Shown here one piece after another: positions 27,523-35,153 of a stretch of DNA of 64,000 nucleotides. The DNA is taken from the NCBI GenBank assembly GCA_938008415.1, contig CALLKI010000019.1, positions 59,757-123,756 of the forward strand, read 5' to 3'. Made by a program: the position numbers and the translations under genes. The stretch's first letter is position 1; each line of letters begins with the position of its first letter. The notes under the pieces were generated by a model that did not search any database, was not told the DNA's origin, and saw only the letters and a list, made by a program, of their open reading frames with translations. Source of the DNA: an uncultured Luteimonas sp. GTDB lineage: Bacteria > Pseudomonadota > Gammaproteobacteria > Xanthomonadales > Xanthomonadaceae.

Positions 27523-28473
27523 TCAGAGCAGGTCCGGCGGGGCGTCTCCCCGTTCAGCCTCGATGGCCGTGGCCGGCTCGAGCAGGCCCTCCGGGAGCGC
27601 GCGGAAGCTTTCGGCCAGCTGGACCAGGAAGCCGGCCATGGCCGTGCTCCTGCGCCAGAACATGGCGATGCGGCGGCTGGGCCGCGAATCGCGGAATGCC
27701 AGCAGCCGGATGCTCGGCGAGCGGGCCACCGGCGGCTGCACCGCCAGCACCGGCAGCAGGGTGATGCCGACGTTCGCAGCCACCATCTGGCGCAGCGTCT
27801 CCAGGCTGGTGGCGCGGAACGCGGGTTGCTCGTTGGCCCCCGAGAGGTGGCACACGTCCAGCGCCTGCTGGCGCAGGCAGTGGCCGTCCTCCAGCAGCAG
27901 CAGGTCCTCGCCGGCAAGCTCCGAGAGCGACAGCGAGCGGTGGCCGGCGAATTTGTGCTGGTCCGGCACCGCGAGCAGGAAGGGCTCCTCGAACAGGAAT
28001 TCCGAGTGCAGCTGGTCGTCCTGTACGGGCTCGGCGAGCAGCGCGGCGTCGAGGCGGCCGTCGCGCAGGTGTGACAGCAGCAGCTCGCTCTTCTCCTCGA
28101 CCAGCAGCAGCTTCAGCTCGGGGAAGCGGTCGCGTATCCCCGGGATGACGTGCGGCAGCAGGTAGGGCGCGAGCGTCGGGAAGACGCCCAGGCGCACGGT
28201 GCCGGCCTCCGGGCGGCGGCTGCGGCGGGCGGCCTCCTTCATCTGCTCGACGTCGGCCACGATCCGGCGCGCGCGCTCGGCGATCTCCTGGCCGATCGGC
28301 GTGAGCATCACCTTGCGCGGCGCGCGCTCGACCAGCGCCACGCCAAGCTCCTCTTCCAGCTTGCGGATCTGCGTGGACAGGGTGGGCTGGCTGACGAACG
28401 AAGCCGCCGCTGCGCGGCCGAAGTGCCTGTGGTCGGCCAGCGCGATCAGGTACTTGAGGTCGCGCAGGTTCAC
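27523..28473 (-). CDS. oxyR: hydrogen peroxide-inducible transcriptional activator OxyR
   Basis: A 316-residue LysR-type regulator. The N-terminal helix-turn-helix HFGRAAAASFVSQPTLSTQI is followed by the effector domain. Cys199 and Cys208 (EDGHCLRQQALDVCHLSG) stand at exactly the positions of the peroxide-sensing disulfide pair of E. coli OxyR, so it should sense H2O2 directly. It is the last gene of ahpC-ahpF-oxyR, the order known in Xanthomonas, so it may be autoregulated by operon transcription. It lies 19 bp after ahpF. Confidence 0.96.
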   Translation of the reverse strand: MNLRDLKYLIALADHRHFGRAAAASFVSQPTLSTQIRKLEEELGVALVERAPRKVMLTPIGQEIAERARRIVADVEQMKEAARRSRRPEAGTVRLGVFPTLAPYLLPHVIPGIRDRFPELKLLLVEEKSELLLSHLRDGRLDAALLAEPVQDDQLHSEFLFEEPFLLAVPDQHKFAGHRSLSLSELAGEDLLLLEDGHCLRQQALDVCHLSGANEQPAFRATSLETLRQMVAANVGITLLPVLAVQPPVARSPSIRLLAFRDSRPSRRIAMFWRRSTAMAGFLVQLAESFRALPEGLLEPATAIEAERGDAPPDLL

Positions 28474-28492
28474 GGCTTCGTTCTCCGCCGGG

Positions 28493-30088
28493 TCAGGCCA
28501 CGCTCGCCTCGGCCGGCTGTGTCTCAGCGGGCGAGGAGGTGCGGATGAGGTGGTCGAACGCGGCCAGCGCCGCCTTCGCGCCTTCGCCCATCGCGATCAC
28601 GATCTGCTTGTACGGCACGGTGGTGCAGTCGCCAGCCGCGAACACGCCCGGCAGGCTGGTCTGGCCGCGGTCGTCGACCACGATCTCGCCGCGCGGCGAA
28701 AGCGCGACGGTGCCGCGCAGCCAGTCGGTGTTGGGCAGCAGGCCGATCTGCACGAACACGCCCTCCAGCTCGATCCGGTGCGCATCCCCGGTGTTGCGGT
28801 CGCGCCAGGCCAGCCCGGTGACCTTCGCGCCGTCGCCCAGCACCTCGGTGGTCTGCGCCGAGGTGATGATGCGGACGTTGGGCAGGCTGCGCAGCTTGCG
28901 TTGCAGCACCTCGTCGGCGCGCAGCTTCGCCTCGTACTCGAACAGGGTGACGTGGCCGACGATGCCGGCCAGGTCGATGGCCGCCTCGACGCCGGAATTG
29001 CCGCCTCCGATGACCGCCACCCGCTTGCCCTTGAACAGCGGGCCGTCGCAGTGCGGGCAGTAGGCCACGCCCCGGTTGCGGTACCGGTCCTCGCCGGGCA
29101 CCCCGAGCTGGCGCCAGCGCGCGCCGGTGGCCAGCACCACCGTCTTGGCGCGCACCGCGGCGCCGTTCTCCAGCTTCACCGTGACCAGGCCGTCATCGCC
29201 CGCGGGCACGAGCTCCACCGCGCGCTGCAGGTTCATCACGTCCACGTCGTATCCGTGCACGTGCTGCTCCAGCGCCGCGGCCAGCTTCGGGCCCTCGGTA
29301 TACGGCACGGAAATGAAGTTCTCGATCGCCAGCGTGTCCAGCACCTGGCCGCCGAAACGCTCGGCCACGACGCCGGTACGGATGCCCTTGCGGGCGGCGT
29401 ACACCGCGGCCGCGGCGCCGGCCGGGCCGCCGCCGACCACCAGCACGTCGAAGGCATCCTTCGCGGCGATCTTCTCCGCCTCGCGCCTGGCCGCGCCGCT
29501 GTCGAGCCTGGCGACGATCTCCTCCAGGCCCATGCGGCCGGAGGCGAACAGCTCGCCGTTGAGGAACACCGCCGGCACCGCCATCACCTGGCGGCTTTCC
29601 GCCTCCTGCTGGAACAGCGCGCCGTCGATCGCGACGTGGCGGATCCTCGGGTTGAGCACCGCCATCAGGTTCAGCGCCTGGACCACGTCCGGGCAGTTCT
29701 GGCACGACAGCGAGAACCAGGTCTCGAAGCTGTACTCGCCTTCGAGCGCGCGGATCTGTTCGGCCAGCTCGGGCGACACCTTCGGCGGGTGGCCGCCGAC
29801 CTGCAGCAGCGCAAGCACGAGCGAGGTGAATTCATGGCCCAGCGGGATTCCCGCGAAGCGCAGCGAGATGTCGTGCCCGGGCGACGTCAGCGCGAACGAA
29901 GGCTTGCGTTCGGCGTCGTCGCGGCGGACCTCGACCGAGATCAGGCCGGACTGCGCGCGGATGTCCTCGAGCAGCTCGAGCAGCTCGCGCGACGCGTCGC
30001 CGTCATCGACCGAGGCAATGATCGTGACCGGGCGCTGCAGCCGTTCGAGGTAGGCCTTGAGCTGTGCCTTGAGGTTGGCGTCGAGCAT
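28493..30088 (-). CDS. ahpF: alkyl hydroperoxide reductase subunit F
   Basis: A 531-residue flavoprotein that passes electrons from NADH to AhpC. The N-terminal double-thioredoxin domain has Cys129 and Cys132 ([11 protein letters not shown]), matching E. coli numbering. The thioredoxin reductase-like part has [19 protein letters not shown] for [18 protein letters not shown] for NADH, and the redox pair in [11 protein letters not shown]. It follows ahpC after a 157-bp gap that holds a strong stem-loop. Confidence 0.97.
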   Translation of the reverse strand: MLDANLKAQLKAYLERLQRPVTIIASVDDGDASRELLELLEDIRAQSGLISVEVRRDDAERKPSFALTSPGHDISLRFAGIPLGHEFTSLVLALLQVGGHPPKVSPELAEQIRALEGEYSFETWFSLSCQNCPDVVQALNLMAVLNPRIRHVAIDGALFQQEAESRQVMAVPAVFLNGELFASGRMGLEEIVARLDSGAARREAEKIAAKDAFDVLVVGGGPAGAAAAVYAARKGIRTGVVAERFGGQVLDTLAIENFISVPYTEGPKLAAALEQHVHGYDVDVMNLQRAVELVPAGDDGLVTVKLENGAAVRAKTVVLATGARWRQLGVPGEDRYRNRGVAYCPHCDGPLFKGKRVAVIGGGNSGVEAAIDLAGIVGHVTLFEYEAKLRADEVLQRKLRSLPNVRIITSAQTTEVLGDGAKVTGLAWRDRNTGDAHRIELEGVFVQIGLLPNTDWLRGTVALSPRGEIVVDDRGQTSLPGVFAAGDCTTVPYKQIVIAMGEGAKAALAAFDHLIRTSSPAETQPAEASVA

Positions 30089-30122
30089 GGGGACGGCTCC
30101 GGGGAAGGAGGCTGGGCAGGAA

Positions 30123-30189
30123 CGGAACGGAGCCGACGCCGGTCGTGGAGAGAGGGGGAGGGGTACCGGCCGGCATCGGCTCCGGTCCG
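30123..30189 (-). other. long stem-loop in the ahpC-ahpF intercistronic region
   Basis: The arms 30128-30142 and 30170-30184 pair over 15 positions, with one G-U pair in the minus-strand RNA. Beyond one mismatch, 30123-30126 and 30186-30189 add four more pairs. The 27-base loop is pyrimidine-rich in the RNA. There is no T-run after it, so it looks like an mRNA stabiliser, processing site or partial attenuator, not a full terminator. Such a structure could explain excess AhpC over AhpF. Confidence 0.6.
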
Positions 30190-30245
30190 CTCCCGCGCCG
30201 CGCGGGGCGGAGCGGGGCGGAACCGGAAACGCCGCGGTGGACGGG

Positions 30246-30809
30246 TCAGATCTTGCCGACCAGATCCAGCGACGGGGTGATGGTCTTGGCGCCTTCGTTC
30301 CACTTGGCCGGGCAGACCTCGCCCGGGTGCTCGGCGACGTACTTGGCGGCCTTCAGCTTGCGCAGCGTCTCGTTGACGTCGCGGGCGATGGCGTTGTCGT
30401 GGACCTCCATCGTCTTGATCACGCCTTCCGGGTTGATGATGAAGGTGCCGCGCAGGGCCAGGCCCTCTTCCTCGATGTGCACGCCGAAGGCGCGGGTCAG
30501 CTGGTGGGTCGGGTCGCCGATCAGCGGGAACTGGGCCTTGCCGACGGCCGGCGAGGTCTCATGCCACACCTTGTGCGAGAAGTGGGTGTCGGTGGTGACG
30601 ACGTACACCTCGGCGCCCAGCTTCTTGAACTCCTCGTAGTGCTCGGCGGCGTCCTCGACCTCGGTCGGGCAGTTGAAGGTGAAGGCGGCCGGCATGAAGA
30701 TCAGGACCGACCACTTGCCCTTCAGCGTCTCGTCGGTGACCTCGACGAACTTGCCGTTGTGGTAGGCGTTGGCCTTGAACTGGGGGATCTGGGTATTGAT
30801 CAGCGACAT
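30246..30809 (-). CDS. ahpC: alkyl hydroperoxide reductase subunit C (2-Cys peroxiredoxin)
   Basis: A 187-residue peroxiredoxin, the same length as E. coli AhpC. Peroxidatic Cys47 sits in [13 protein letters not shown] and the resolving Cys in [10 protein letters not shown]. It reduces H2O2, organic peroxides and peroxynitrite, and is recycled by AhpF. The start at 30809 gives [16 protein letters not shown], with AAGGA 8 bases upstream. It is the first gene of the peroxide operon, downstream of an AT-rich control region. Confidence 0.98.
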   Translation of the reverse strand: MSLINTQIPQFKANAYHNGKFVEVTDETLKGKWSVLIFMPAAFTFNCPTEVEDAAEHYEEFKKLGAEVYVVTTDTHFSHKVWHETSPAVGKAQFPLIGDPTHQLTRAFGVHIEEEGLALRGTFIINPEGVIKTMEVHDNAIARDVNETLRKLKAAKYVAEHPGEVCPAKWNEGAKTITPSLDLVGKI

Positions 30810-30864
30810 GTGCGTCATCCTTAGGTCAGGGGGGTGGAAGGCGAGATGGAACATCCCGCCGCAA

Positions 30865-30917
30865 AGGATAGGGATGGGCTATTAATAAGCCAAATTGATT
30901 ATAGCAATTCTATTGAT
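30865..30917. promoter_or_regulatory. ahpC promoter and candidate OxyR operator
   Basis: This is an AT-rich island in GC-rich DNA. On the minus strand TTGGCT (30893-30888), 17 bp, TATCCT (30870-30865) forms a plausible promoter for ahpC; TATAAT at 30903-30898 is an alternative -10. LysR-type motifs cluster here: ATAG-N7-CTAT (30868-30882, the half-site spacing of the OxyR consensus), ATTG-N7-CAAT (30894-30908) and ATAG-N5-CTAT (30901-30913). ATTGAT is also repeated at 30894 and 30912. The full four-block OxyR pattern is not matched strictly. Confidence 0.55.
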
Positions 30918-30960
30918 ATGCAGGGCCTATTGGTGCGGGCGGCGCCTGCCGGACTTGCAA

Positions 30961-31087
30961 TCCTTTTTGCGGCGCAGCAAAATCTGTCCCGTGCCGGGTT
31001 CCCCGGCCCGAAGTTCCGTATCACGTTTTCCTCCCTCCCACACGCGATACGGAATCCTTGAAGGCGGCTCCGGCCGCCTTCTTTTTT
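30961..31087 (+). ncRNA. candidate structured small RNA divergent from ahpC
   Basis: The 312-bp gap between ahpC and prmC has no convincing protein gene but contains four successive hairpins on the plus strand: 30965-30982 (6-bp stem), 30993-31007 (6-bp), 31014-31054 (9-bp stem, 23-base loop) and the terminator 31060-31087. The loop of the third holds CCTCCCTCCC (31030-31039), which could pair with ribosome-binding sites. C-rich loops and an intrinsic terminator are features of regulatory sRNAs such as sX13 of Xanthomonas. The 5' end is not defined; it lies after about 30920. Position resembles OxyS beside oxyR. A terminated leader for prmC is the alternative. Confidence 0.45.
31060..31087 (+). 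terminator. intrinsic terminator ending the candidate sRNA
   Basis: GAAGGCGGC (31060-31068) and GCCGCCTTC (31073-31081) form a perfect 9-bp stem with a TCCG tetraloop, followed directly by six T residues (31082-31087). No plus-strand protein gene precedes it; the nearest upstream plus-strand gene is msrA, 4 kb away. Its presence is the main sign of a separate short transcript. It ends 34 bp before prmC. Confidence 0.85.
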
Positions 31088-31121
31088 GCGTTCGGGGGCG
31101 GGCAACGGGCAGGATCCCCGC

Positions 31122-31979
31122 ATGACGAAGACCGCTGGGGCACGGCTGGACGCACTGCTGCGCGAGGCGCGCGCGGTGATCGACGCGGCCGATGCCGAGC
31201 TGCTGCTGGCGCACGTGCTGGACCGGCCGCGCGGCTGGCTGTACGCATACGCGGAAGTCGCGGTGGAAGAGGCCGACGCGGCGCGGTTCCGGGCCCTGGT
31301 GGCACGGAGGGAGCGCGGCGAACCCGTGGCCTACCTCACCGGGCGCCGCGGCTTCTGGACCTTCGAGCTGGCGGTCACCCCGGACACCCTGGTGCCGCGT
31401 CCGGAGACCGAGACCCTGGTGGAAGCGGCGCTGGCGCGGCTGCCGGCGGATGCGCACGCGTGCGTGGCGGACCTCGGGACCGGCAGCGGCGCGATCGCGT
31501 TGGCCATCGCCGGCGAGCGTCCGCACGCGCGCGTGGTCGCCACCGACCGCAGTGCCGCGGCGCTGGCGGTCGCGCGCGCCAACGCCCGCATGCTGGGCAT
31601 CCGCAACGTGGCGTTCCGCGAGGGCGACTGGTATGCCGCGCTCGGCGGCGGGGACGGGCCTTTCGACCTCGTCGCCAGCAACCCGCCGTACGTTGCCGGG
31701 GACGACCCGCACCTGGCGCAGGGCGACCTGCGCTACGAGCCTCGCGGGGCGTTGACGCCGGGCGGCGACGGCCTCGATGCGATCCGGATCCTGGTGGCCG
31801 GGGCGCCTGCGCACCTGCGCCCCGGCGGCTGGCTGCTGCTCGAGCACGGGTACGACCAGGGGGCGGCCGTGCGCGCGCTGCTCGGGGCGGCGGGATTCGT
31901 GGAGGTGGCCACGCTGCAGGACCTGGAAGGACGCGACCGGGTCGGGCTCGGCCGCTGGCCGGGGGCGGGCAGGGGTTAG
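31122..31979 (+). CDS. prmC: peptide chain release factor N5-glutamine methyltransferase
   Basis: A 285-residue PrmC/HemK starting [13 protein letters not shown] at 31122, with AGGA about 8 bases upstream; the frame extends to 31086 into the terminator. [14 protein letters not shown] is the N-terminal recognition block, [16 protein letters not shown] the SAM motif, and [11 protein letters not shown] the catalytic NPPY. It methylates the Gln of the GGQ motif of release factors, including PrfA at 53568 in this window. Confidence 0.96.
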   Translation: MTKTAGARLDALLREARAVIDAADAELLLAHVLDRPRGWLYAYAEVAVEEADAARFRALVARRERGEPVAYLTGRRGFWTFELAVTPDTLVPRPETETLVEAALARLPADAHACVADLGTGSGAIALAIAGERPHARVVATDRSAAALAVARANARMLGIRNVAFREGDWYAALGGGDGPFDLVASNPPYVAGDDPHLAQGDLRYEPRGALTPGGDGLDAIRILVAGAPAHLRPGGWLLLEHGYDQGAAVRALLGAAGFVEVATLQDLEGRDRVGLGRWPGAGRG

Positions 31980-32011
31980 ACTTCCGCCATCGGACCAGCC
32001 AGGGAAGCACG

Positions 32012-32956
32012 ATGCGCACGCTGTACCCGGAAATCGAACCCTTCGACACCGGCACGCTGAAGGTGGACGACCGCCACGTGCTGTACTACGAGCAGTGCGG
32101 CAACCCGAAGGGCAAGCCGGTGGTGATCCTGCACGGCGGCCCGGGTGGCGGCTGCAACGCGAAGATGCGCCGCTTCCACGACCCGTCGAAGTACCGCATC
32201 GTGCTGTTCGACCAGCGTGGCGCGGGCCGCTCGACGCCGCACGCCGAGCTGGTGGACAACACCACCTGGCACCTCGTGGCCGACATCGAGAAGCTGCGCG
32301 AGACCCTGGGCATCGAGCGCTGGCAGGTGTTCGGCGGCAGCTGGGGCTCGACCCTGGCGCTGGCCTATGCCGAGACCCATCCCCTGCACGTGACCGAGCT
32401 GGTGCTGCGCGGCATCTTCATGCTGCGCCGCTGGGAGCTGGCGTGGTTCTACCAGGAAGGCGCGTCGCGGCTGTTCCCGGACGCGTGGGAGCATTACCTC
32501 GCCGCCATCCCCGAGGAGGAACGTGGCGACATGATCGCGGCCTACCACCGCCGCCTGACCAGCGACGACGAGGAAACCCGCCTGGCCGCCGCGCGCGCGT
32601 GGAGCGTGTGGGAGGGTGCGACCAGCTTCCTGCGCATGGACCCGGATTTCATCAACAGCCACGAGGACCCGCGTTTCGCCTTGGCCTTCGCTCGGATCGA
32701 GAACCACTACTTCGTCAATGGCGGTTTCTTCGAGGTCGAGGACCAGCTGCTGCGTGACGCCTACCGCATCGCCGGCATCCCCGGCGTGATCGTGCATGGC
32801 CGCTACGACGTGGTCTGCCCGCTGCAGAACGCCTGGGACCTGCACAAGGTCTGGCCGAAGGCGGAGCTGGTGATCACGCCGACGTCCGGGCATTCGGCGT
32901 TCGAGCCGGAGAACGTGGACGCCCTGGTGCGCGCGACCGACGGCTTCGCCGCATGA
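32012..32956 (+). CDS. pip: proline iminopeptidase
   Basis: A 314-residue alpha/beta-hydrolase that removes N-terminal proline. Ser110 in FGGSWGSTLALAYAE is the nucleophile. HGGPGGGCNAKM forms the oxyanion hole, HGRYDVVCPLQNAW supplies the Asp, and TSGHSAFEPEN the His, matching the Ser110-Asp-His triad layout of the Xanthomonas enzyme. The ATG at 32012 follows AGGGA. It lies 32 bp after prmC and is followed by a convergent Nudix gene. Confidence 0.96.
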   Translation: MRTLYPEIEPFDTGTLKVDDRHVLYYEQCGNPKGKPVVILHGGPGGGCNAKMRRFHDPSKYRIVLFDQRGAGRSTPHAELVDNTTWHLVADIEKLRETLGIERWQVFGGSWGSTLALAYAETHPLHVTELVLRGIFMLRRWELAWFYQEGASRLFPDAWEHYLAAIPEEERGDMIAAYHRRLTSDDEETRLAAARAWSVWEGATSFLRMDPDFINSHEDPRFALAFARIENHYFVNGGFFEVEDQLLRDAYRIAGIPGVIVHGRYDVVCPLQNAWDLHKVWPKAELVITPTSGHSAFEPENVDALVRATDGFAA

Positions 32957-32975
32957 AGCCGGGCGCGGCCCGCGC

Positions 32976-33530
32976 CTACCCGGCGCGGGTCCCGTCCGGG
33001 TTGTATTCGATCATCCACAGCCCGGCCCAGAGCTTGAGGTCGAGCTCGCAGCCCTCGCGGTACTTGCGCATCAGCCACGCCGGCGCCTCGGCGCGGGGGA
33101 TCGCGTGGACGATGATGTTCTCGTCGTCCACGCCGCCGCCCTCGCCGACCCTGCGCAGATCGCGCGCGCGGACGAAGGCGATGCGCTCGTTGCTCATGCC
33201 GGAGGTGGTGGGGCCGACCAGCAGCACCTCGACCCGCCCGGGTTCCCAGCCCGTTTCCTCGACCAGTTCGCGCCGCGCGGCTTCCTCCAGGGTGTCGGTG
33301 TCATGGCGGCCGTCGCCGACCAGGCCCGCGGGCATCTCGATGGTCGGGGCCCCCAGCGGCACGCGGTACTGCTCGACGAACAGCACGCGGTCGTCGGGCG
33401 TCACTGCGATCACCAGCACCGCCAGCCCGTCCCGGCTGTGCTTGCGCTCGCAGTATTCCCAGTGGCCGCGCCGGACCATGCGCAGCCATTCGCCCTCGTA
33501 CAGGACTTCGACGTCTTCGTTGCGGTTCAT
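32976..33530 (-). CDS. Nudix hydrolase, ADP-ribose pyrophosphatase-like
   Basis: A 184-residue Nudix protein. The Nudix box is GRHDTDTLEEAARRELVEET followed by GW, with the metal-binding glutamates in REL-EE. VLFVEQYRVPLGAPTIEMPAG just before it is typical of ADP-ribose pyrophosphatases. It probably hydrolyses a nucleoside diphosphate sugar or ADP-ribose, but the exact substrate is not fixed by sequence. It starts 9 bp after the nuclease gene, in one operon with it. Confidence 0.88.
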   Translation of the reverse strand: MNRNEDVEVLYEGEWLRMVRRGHWEYCERKHSRDGLAVLVIAVTPDDRVLFVEQYRVPLGAPTIEMPAGLVGDGRHDTDTLEEAARRELVEETGWEPGRVEVLLVGPTTSGMSNERIAFVRARDLRRVGEGGGVDDENIIVHAIPRAEAPAWLMRKYREGCELDLKLWAGLWMIEYNPDGTRAG

Positions 33531-33539
33531 CCGGCGATG

Positions 33540-34478
33540 CTAGCGCACGCCGGGCGCCGCTGGCGCGGCCCAGCCTGGCGGGGTGCCGGGGCCCGCGGCC
33601 TCGAGCAGCCGGCGCCTGCTCAGCGGCCCGAAGCGCAGCGCCTCGGCCAGCGCCTGCAGTGCGTCGGGGTTGGCCGGCCCGCGCGGCATCTCCGGCGGAT
33701 GGCCACCCAGCGGCGCCTCCACCGAGATGGTCGCCAGCCTGCGGCAGAGCAGGGCCGTCTCGCGGTGTTCGCGCAGGCGCGCGGCTGCCTGCGCCGCGCC
33801 GCGGAACCGCAGGAACGGGACCTCTTCGACGCGCGCGAGCAGGGCGTCGAGCGAGCCGAAGTGCGACAGCAGCACGGACGCGGTCCGCGCGCCGATGCCC
33901 GGCACCCCGGGGATGTTGTCGATGGGGTCGCCGCACAGCGCGAGGAAGTCCGGGATCTGCGGGGCCTCCACGCCGTGCCGCGCCTTCACACCGGCCATGC
34001 CCCAGCGCAGGCCGCGGGCGAAATCCCATTGCTCGTCGTGCTCGCGCAGCAGTTGCGACAGGTCCTTGTCGGCGGACACGATCACCCCGCGCATGCCCCT
34101 GGGGCGCGCGCGGTGCAGGGCGCTGCCGATCAGGTCGTCGGCCTCGTAGCGCTCGTGTGCGAGCACCGGCAGCCCGAGCGCGCCGCACAGGGCCTTGCAG
34201 TGGGCGAACTGGCGCTTGAGTTCCTCCGGTGCCGGCGGGCGGTTGGCCTTGTACGGCGGGTAGATCTCGTTGCGGAAGCAGGTGTCCAGCGCCTCGTCGA
34301 AGGCGATGGCGATGTGCCGCGGGCGCTCGCGCTCGAGCAGGTCGAGCAGGAAGCGCGCGAAGCCGTGCACGGCGTTGGCCGGCCAGCCTTCGGCATCCCG
34401 GAAGCCGTCGGGCATCGAGTGCCAGGCCCGGAACACGTACAGGCTGGCATCCACCAGGTAGAGCGGCGGCCGGGTCAT
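33540..34478 (-). CDS. 5'-3' exonuclease family protein (flap endonuclease Xni-like)
   Basis: A 312-residue protein like the 5'-nuclease domain of DNA polymerase I but without a polymerase. Metal-binding aspartates are visible in YLVDASLYVFRA, AFDEALDTCFRNEIYPPYKA, YEADDLIGSAL, VSADKDLSQLL and GDPIDNIPGVPGIGARTA, the last being the helix-hairpin-helix that grips duplex DNA. It likely removes RNA primers or flaps. E. coli Xni is shorter (about 250 residues) and lacks some metal ligands, so this longer one may be more active. The ATG overlaps the nitroreductase stop. Confidence 0.9.
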   Translation of the reverse strand: MTRPPLYLVDASLYVFRAWHSMPDGFRDAEGWPANAVHGFARFLLDLLERERPRHIAIAFDEALDTCFRNEIYPPYKANRPPAPEELKRQFAHCKALCGALGLPVLAHERYEADDLIGSALHRARPRGMRGVIVSADKDLSQLLREHDEQWDFARGLRWGMAGVKARHGVEAPQIPDFLALCGDPIDNIPGVPGIGARTASVLLSHFGSLDALLARVEEVPFLRFRGAAQAAARLREHRETALLCRRLATISVEAPLGGHPPEMPRGPANPDALQALAEALRFGPLSRRRLLEAAGPGTPPGWAAPAAPGVR

Positions 34479-35092
34479 GGCGCCGGCGCCCGCAGGACCA
34501 GGTCGGTCAGCAGCGCGGCGGGGTCGGGACGCTCGCGCTCGGGCACCTCCTGCCGCGGGGTGCCGATGTGGATGAAACCCGCGACGCGTTCGTGTCCACC
34601 CACGCCGAGCAGGCGCAGCACTTCCGGGTCGTAGGCCGGCCAGCCGGTCAGCCAGTTCGCGCCGAAGCCCATCGCCTGCGCCGCCTGCAGCAGCGCGAAG
34701 CAGACGCAGCCCGCGGTGAGCAGGCGCTCTGTCTCCGGGATCTTCGTGTCCTGCGGGTCGAGTACCGCGATCACGGCGATCACGACCGGGGCGTGGGAGA
34801 ACCGCTGCCGGTCCTTCTCGACGACCGCGTCCCCGGCATCCGGGTCCCGGGCCCGCGACCGCGCCGCCAGCGCCTCGCCCAGGGCATGGCGGGCCTCGCC
34901 GCGGATCCGCAGGAACCGGAACGGCACCCGGCGGCCGTGGTCGGGGACGCGCACGGCCGAGCGCAGCATGCGCAGCAGGGTGGCATCGTCGGGGCCCGGC
35001 TCGCCGAGCTGCCGGGCGGGCACGCTGCGACGCGCATCGAGGACGGAAAGTGCCTGATTCGGTTGGGGTTCTGCGGATGCAGTCACAGACAT
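34475..35092 (-). CDS. nitroreductase family oxidoreductase (YdjA-like)
   Basis: A 205-residue FMN-dependent nitroreductase-fold protein. LDARRSVPARQLGEPGPDDA and AVRVPDHGRRVPFRFLRIRG match YdjA. LTAGCVCFALLQAAQAMGFG and VAGFIHIGTP are C-terminal FMN-site blocks. The start at 35092 is supported by AGGA 6 bases upstream. Its ATG and the first ATG of the divergent DUF1631 frame share the CATG at 35090-35093. The physiological substrate is unknown. Confidence 0.88.
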   Translation of the reverse strand: MSVTASAEPQPNQALSVLDARRSVPARQLGEPGPDDATLLRMLRSAVRVPDHGRRVPFRFLRIRGEARHALGEALAARSRARDPDAGDAVVEKDRQRFSHAPVVIAVIAVLDPQDTKIPETERLLTAGCVCFALLQAAQAMGFGANWLTGWPAYDPEVLRLLGVGGHERVAGFIHIGTPRQEVPERERPDPAALLTDLVLRAPAP

Positions 35093-35153
35093 GAAGATCC
35101 TGTTGGGAGAGGATGCTGTACGGCTTTTCCAGCCCGGCGCATTGTCCTCCGAA

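Noticed and set aside
30834..31061. Plus-strand 75-residue frame in the ahpC-prmC gap
   Set aside because: No ribosome-binding site, composition follows the AT-rich promoter, and it crosses several hairpins. A non-coding RNA is a better reading.
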